From Mytilinidion resinicola (Eukaryota > Ascomycota > Dothideomycetes > Mytilinidiales > Mytilinidiaceae): a stretch of DNA of 64,000 nt. Positions 59,056 to 64,000 of this stretch are shown here, in pieces. The notes under the pieces were generated by a model. That model was not told where the DNA came from and ran no database searches. It saw nothing but the letters and a program-made list of their open reading frames with translations. The stretch's first letter is position 1. Each line of letters opens with the position of its first letter. The stretch is taken from positions 189,077 to 253,076 of the forward strand of contig NW_022985448.1 of the NCBI RefSeq assembly GCF_010093595.1. The letters run 5' to 3'. A program made the translations under genes and the position numbers.

Positions 59056-59986
59056 GTGACAGCGTGGTATTTTTCTATGTTGCATAAGAGGACATCAGAC
59101 ACCGTCTATCCAACAACTGTGAAAAGGCAGCTCAGACACTAGTCCGATCACAACAAGACATACTATACATCCTATCTTACGTCTTGTTCAAGCTTAGGTA
59201 CTCGAGACATCGTTACATTCGAAAAGGCTAGGCCTGCCAATTGTAGTGCGTTGAACCATCCATCCTTGCAAGAACGTAGAGAAGAGGTAGGTTGTAACTT
59301 CACATCTATGGACAGACGCCTATTGTCTAACCTTGATTGCTTTATACTTCAGTCAAGGGTTAGGGTATATATGGGTACGTTTTTAATTTCCTCCTTAGTT
59401 GCAACTCAAATTCAACAATATCAATATTAAAGCTGTACTTTATTACCAGGCCATGTCTTCCATCGCGTGTTATAATCTCCGCGGTTTGGTTGTTAGAGAG
59501 GAATGTGCTGAGAGGCCATTTTCTAGGCTCATATCGCTGGTCACTTTATTGAAGGAGCTCCCTGCAAAGTCGACTCGAAGATTTATTTTTCCTCATATAC
59601 ATGTCCACCAGTAGGCTAACGTTCATAGGGCGGCAGGTATTCCGATACTGCTCACCTCAAATCTGGGATCGTTCAGGCTCGTTTCATCTTCAACTAAACT
59701 TTGATCATTCGAAACAAAGCCGGGAATTGACATTGACAATACGCCTATAAGCAATCATTAAGCTGCCTTTTTCCAGTCTATGTACTAACATGTAAGTTCG
59801 GGCCATGAACGGGCTGAGCGGAGTTTAGATTGAGCGAGACCGTGCTTCGGCATATTCTATTCGCTTACTTACTTACGTCCGTCTGCACTTTCAAGTTCTC
59901 TAGCGTATCTGCCCACGACTTCTGCATGCTCCCTATCACGGAGGTAACCCTTCACGATACGGCCGACGGACTTCAGCACAGTCTCT
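59056..59986. other. Intergenic, nothing recognised
   Basis: No ORF with a domain. Slightly AT-rich, no RIP pattern. Confidence 0.5.
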
Positions 59987-62195
59987 ATGGACCGAGAACC
60001 TCGCCGACGACGAAGACCGGCCCTGTCATGCATCGAATGCCGGCGCCGCAAGATCAAATGTGACAGAAGCGGCCCATGCGTAAACTGTGTCTCTACTCAA
60101 ACGCAATGTGCCTACAGTATTCAAAGCAATAAGCCCGGCATCCAGCAGGGCGGCTCATCGGGATCAGTTTCAAGCCCGTCGGCATACGTCCTATCGCCTG
60201 TAGCTCAGGCTCAACGAACCAGGACAAACAGACCGACCATAGAGCATGGTGACCTCCCAACTGGGCCCCGGGCCACAACATCAGCAGCACCGGCAATAAG
60301 GCAGAACGACACCCCAAATGCCTTCGGCCACAATCAGGGCATTCCAAACCGATCCGAAGATGCAGAACCCAATCTCCAGGATGTTTTGAAGCGGGTACAG
60401 ATGCTTGAGAAGTCTTCGGTCTCCAGTCCTATCCACGGTCTGGCCGAGACTGGTCGAAACATACTCACGCGCCAGTCCGGCCTGCAAGTCTCGCAAATAA
60501 TCCTGAACAAGACGAGGATCTTCACTTGGAGCCACTGGATGGGCATGGCTCAAGAGTTCGCACCCATCATTTCCTGCTATGCTGAGGCTGGCGGCAACGG
60601 TAACAGGTCCTTATTCCAAGGCGCTGAAACCAGAGCCCTAATTGTCCGCATTGGTGATCTTCTCCAAAAATGCAAAGATCTGGCAAGGATAATCAAGGTA
60701 GGGCGACCTAGTAAATGTCTCTCATGTGCTGGCTTCGGCCTCGCACCCCCATCCCGCGAAGTGGCAGACAGCATGGTAACCCTGTATTTCCAATCGTTTG
60801 AGTCGATGCATCGGATACTCCATGCCCCTACCTTCTGGACCCACTACCAGAGATATTGGACAAATCCAGAGTGTCACGATCGACTTGCGCCTTCAGATCC
60901 TTCTTGTCATTGGGATAGGGTCCAGTCTGTCCAAGTATGGAGATGCGGATGCTAGTTTTCGTGACATGGTTCGTCGTTGGGTATATGCTGCTCAGGCGTG
61001 GCTTTCCGGACCGTTGAGAAAGGACAGACTGGATATCACCGGACTGCAAATACACTGCCTGACGGTCCTCGCGTGACAGATCTTCTCAATTGGCGGCGAC
61101 CTGGTATGGATGTCGATGGGATCGCTCATTCATAGAGCTATGCAAATTGGCTTACACCGAGATCCCAAACATCTCCCAGCCATGTCCGTGTTGCAAGCCG
61201 AACTCCGTAGGAGATTATGGGCCACTATACTCGAAATGATCTTACAGTCGTCTCTGGACTCGGCAATGCCTCCCAGAATCTCCTCCGACGAGTTCGATAC
61301 TGAGGCACCTTCCAATATCAACGATGAAATGATGGATGATTCGACCACGACACTCCTGCCTCATCCCAAGGGCACCTACACCGCAACCTCGATTCAGCTT
61401 ATTTTGCTCGAGTCACTACCAACGCGCCTCCGGATTCTCCATCTTCTAAACGGCTTGCACTCCGAACTTTCTTACCTAGATGTCCTAGCACTGAGCTCAG
61501 AGATCATCGACGCGTATCGGGCATGTAGTAGTTTCATGAAGGGGAACGAGAAGTTTGGTGTGACGCCTTTTCACCGCAATATGCTTCACTATCTAGTACG
61601 TCGGTTCTTGATTCCTCTGCACTGCCCATTTGCTAGCAAAGCGCGGACGAACCCCTTGTTCTCCTACTCGCTCACCACCAGTTTGGATGTTGCCATGGCG
61701 ATCATTTCACCCGAGCCAGACGAAGGCTTCTCCCACCTGATGGCTGTCGATGGAGGCCTATTCAGAGAGGGAATCAGATTGGCAGCCACAATCATCAACC
61801 TCGAGCTTATTGCCCAAGTCGAGGCGCAGCGCCTGGACGGGACGCTGCACCACAACTCCCAGTATAGAGAGATTCTCAAACAAGCCGTGAAAGACATGAT
61901 TTCATTGTCTTTAGTGCGTATTCGGCAAGGTGAGACCAACATCAAGAGTCACATGTTTCTGACCATGATTTTGGCACAAGCGGAGGCCATAGAAGCAGGT
62001 ACTTCGCACGAATTTCAGATTGCCCAGGGTGCAATCAACAGCCTTGAGCTATGCTATGGCCTGCTACAAATACGGGCTGATGCCGCTATCGATACGGGCC
62101 TTACATCAACAAGTCTTGGAAGTGGGCAAGAAGCCTATGATGAGTTGGACTTGGACGTGGAGTTTTTCTTTCCAGATGAAAGCTTTTCTTATTAG
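59987..62195 (+). pseudogene. Zn2Cys6 transcription factor, disrupted by frameshift and stop
   Basis: Residues 15-41 are a perfect Zn2Cys6 cluster: Cys15, 18, 25, 31, 34 and 41, with spacing 2-6-5-2-6. The frame runs to about 60,870 and then shifts by one base (near 60,871). The family sequence continues in the next frame as LQILLVIGIGSSLSKYGD and LSGPLRKDRLDITGLQ. At 61,074-61,076 a TGA stands where Arg (CGA) is expected, before QIFSIGGDLVW. The same frame then runs clean to the stop at 62,195 through a fungal-specific TF domain (LIHRAMQIGLHRDP, RRRLWATILEM). Full length would be about 735 aa. Two lesions argue for a true pseudogene. The neighbouring FAD enzyme suggests a small metabolic cluster. 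Confidence 0.85.
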
Positions 62196-62709
62196 TGTAC
62201 TGAGATACCGGGTTATGTGTTAATAAATCTAGAGCGATGGTTGGCTTACATGTCCAGTCTGCGTACAACTTTGCCGCCACTGTCTATGGTGACACGGCTA
62301 GTTCGCCAATTGTTCAAGTCGACGAATTTTAGAGCTTTAATATGACATCGAGGGACTTCAAGCAGAGTAAATAAATGTACACAGATCTACGAGGAAGTGG
62401 TGTCCATTACCCAGACCTGCTTCGGTCATTGAACGGTCCACCTCATTCTTACGACCGAGACGGGCCTTCCGGAGATAATTCGTCATACCGGCGAGAAAAT
62501 ACCGAGAAGATCATTTACGACCACTACTTAACATTCTACCGTCATCACTGGTTGTTTATGTTCCCCGATCAAGGTACTCAAACCCAGCTCTATATTCAAA
62601 GAGGTGTCGTTAGGTAAAGCTCCCAATATCCCTCTGATCGGGCCCAAGCCTCTTGTGTTTTTCAAATTCTGACCCGAGTGCTCACAAAGTCGAACAGATC
62701 CTAGCACGA
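62196..62709. other. Intergenic between TF and monooxygenase
   Basis: An 80-codon ORF at 62,375-62,617 has no motif I know and could be part of a lost gene. Otherwise promoter-like DNA. Confidence 0.4.
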
Positions 62710-64000
62710 ATGAAGGTCCTCATCAACGGTGGGGGTATCGCTGGCAATGCCCTCGCCTTCTGGCTCTCGAAATTAGGCCAGGACGTTACTGTTGTGGAGC
62801 GGTTCCCCAGCCTGCGGGCCACGGAACTGCAGGTAGATCTACGCGGCCACGGGATCGAAGTTATGAGGCGTATGGGTCTTGAACAGGCGTATCGCTCTAA
62901 GTTGGCTCCAGAGCAGGGACTGCAAATAGTCGATAAGTCGGGCAGACGGCGGGCCTACTTCCCAGCGAACAAGTCTGGCAAAGGGCCGCAAAATTTCACC
63001 ACCGAGTTTGAGATTATGAGAGGGGATCTCTGTCGCCTCATATACGACGCTACCAAGGATCGCACAAAGTATGTCTTTGGAACCTCGATCGAGAGCTTCA
63101 AGGAGAAGGAGAGCTCCATTGAGGTTCGGTTTACAGATGGGAGCACGGACAGCTTTGATCTTTTGGTTGGTGCCGACGGCCAGGGCTCTCGCACAGGCAA
63201 GATGATGCTGGGATCTGATACTGCGGACGGGTTCTATCCGCTCGATGGAGTCTGCGTAGCATACTTCACCATTCCGCGGCCGATACAGGAAGGGGAGGGA
63301 TACCTCGCCACGCAATACATGGCCCCTGGAAGGCGGGGAGTGACTCAGGTTGAAATTGATGTGAACTCTGATTTCTATAGACGTCTAGCTAGTTGTATAT
63401 ATACTAGGGGAAGGAAGGGGGCCACCCCCAGGGTGGCGCGCTAGTAAGTTCAGATGAGCCCTGCACAGCTGAGGCTTCAGCTCGGTTCTCTACAGCTGAG
63501 ATTTCAGCTGGGTTCTCTACAGCTGATGTTCGGAGAGTAGCTTTCTGGCATATGAGTTGTTGATCCTAGGTTGTAGTGCTGCAACCTGAGTGAGTGATGA
63601 CTCGAAGGCACAGTCCAAACGAGATTCAGGTATATCTCGGCGGCACGACCGATTCGGAGCGACTCAGAAATGCTCGCCGGGGAGATGCCAAGGAGGAAGA
63701 GGAGGCTTTGACAGAGATCTTTCAAGGCGCAGGGTGGCAGACAGAAGAGATCATTAAGTCTATGAAGGAGGCTAACGACTTCTACTGTGAGCGCTTGGGT
63801 CTTGTCAAACTGGAGTCTTGGTACCACGGCCGCGTGGCACTCGTTGGGGACGCCGCTTATTGCCCGTCGGCTAATACGGGAATGGGTACGACCTCTGCCA
63901 TTGTGGGTGCTTATATCTTAGCTGGGGAGATCGGGAAATACTGCGGGACCCACAGCAAAGAGGACGGCCTCGCAACCGCGCTCAAGGCTTACGAACGAAA
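62710..64000 (+). pseudogene. FAD-dependent monooxygenase, split by a TIR insertion, 3' end outside window
   Basis: The ATG at 62,710 opens MKVLINGGGIAGNALAFWLS, the Rossmann GxGxxG dinucleotide-binding motif. DLLVGADGQGSRT is the DG motif at about residue 155. The frame is intact to 63,342 (211 codons). A 249-bp insertion (63,343-63,591) plus a 5-bp duplication follows. Homology resumes at 63,597 with MTRRHSPNEIQVYLGG, and GRVALVGDAAYCPSANTG is the GD motif. The insertion brings stop codons, so the present gene cannot make the whole enzyme. The family (PHBH/TetX-like, class A) hydroxylates aromatic or polyketide substrates with NAD(P)H. It stands next to a broken Zn2Cys6 regulator. A spliced-out insertion cannot be excluded but no intron borders fit. 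Confidence 0.85.
63343..63591. mobile_element. 249-bp TIR insertion with target duplication GAGTG
   Basis: It starts ACTCAGGTTG and ends CAACCTGAGT, perfect 10-bp inverted repeats. GAGTG lies on both sides (63,338-63,342; 63,592-63,596). Inside are two to three copies of a ctacagctgagatttcagct-type repeat and a ggggccaccccc palindrome. No coding capacity. The superfamily cannot be told from 5 bp alone. Confidence 0.75.

Noticed and set aside
59399..59614. 71-codon ORF
   Set aside because: No domain or promoter support; within ordinary intergenic DNA.
60860..60960. Intron instead of a frameshift in the Zn2Cys6 gene
   Set aside because: Homology continues without loss across the shift and there is no GT-AG pair that fits; a one-base change explains it.

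Overview
The window looks like a chromosome segment from a filamentous ascomycete (Pezizomycotina). The support is 48-83 bp (one about 190 bp) GT-AG introns with CTAAC-like branch sites, Zn2Cys6 and HET-domain genes, a fused three-activity histidine gene, and long AT-rich blocks in which CpA and TpG are almost absent while CpG is kept. That last pattern is the signature of repeat-induced point mutation (RIP). It turns CAA/CAG into stops and ATG into ATA, so these blocks hold almost no ORFs. I cannot name the species.

Layout. 1-20.6 kb is a nested transposon graveyard: a chromodomain Ty3/gypsy element (A), a fragment of a second gypsy family (B), a 5'-truncated Tad1-like LINE on the + strand, a solo gypsy-B LTR with a perfect 5-bp target duplication, a longer LINE copy in inverted orientation with an almost unmutated 5' end, and a TIR element of MULE type. 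20.6-28.3 kb is a genic island: a possible PAS-fold protein, a Bem46-type alpha/beta hydrolase, and the trifunctional histidine enzyme divergently transcribed from it. 28.3-44.3 kb is a second transposon block: a MULE-derived element inside a TA-flanked MITE, a Fot1/pogo element mutated over only part of its length, a 545-base assembly gap, a LINE split by gypsy-B elements, and five gypsy-B LTRs in the window overall.

44.3-52.4 kb is a second genic island: SLX9, an epoxide hydrolase with five exons, and a very large protein (about 1,319 aa) that joins a homeodomain-like segment, C2H2 zinc fingers, a protein kinase domain and a C-terminal HET domain. 52.4-55.4 kb is AT-rich and holds nested and paralogous MITEs. 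55.4-64 kb holds a classical HET-domain gene and two adjacent decayed genes: a Zn2Cys6 regulator broken by a frameshift and a nonsense codon, and an FAD monooxygenase split by a 249-bp TIR insertion with a 5-bp target duplication.

How it fits together. Housekeeping genes (histidine synthesis, ribosome assembly, hydrolases) sit in short GC-balanced islands between RIP blocks. The island edges carry genes of the recognition and secondary-metabolism type (two HET proteins, TF plus monooxygenase), part of them pseudogenes. The main candidate for something undescribed is the homeodomain/C2H2/kinase/HET fusion at 48,227-52,377. The other notable signals are sharp boundaries between RIP-mutated and clean DNA inside single transposons, and a MULE insertion whose empty site survives in the same window.
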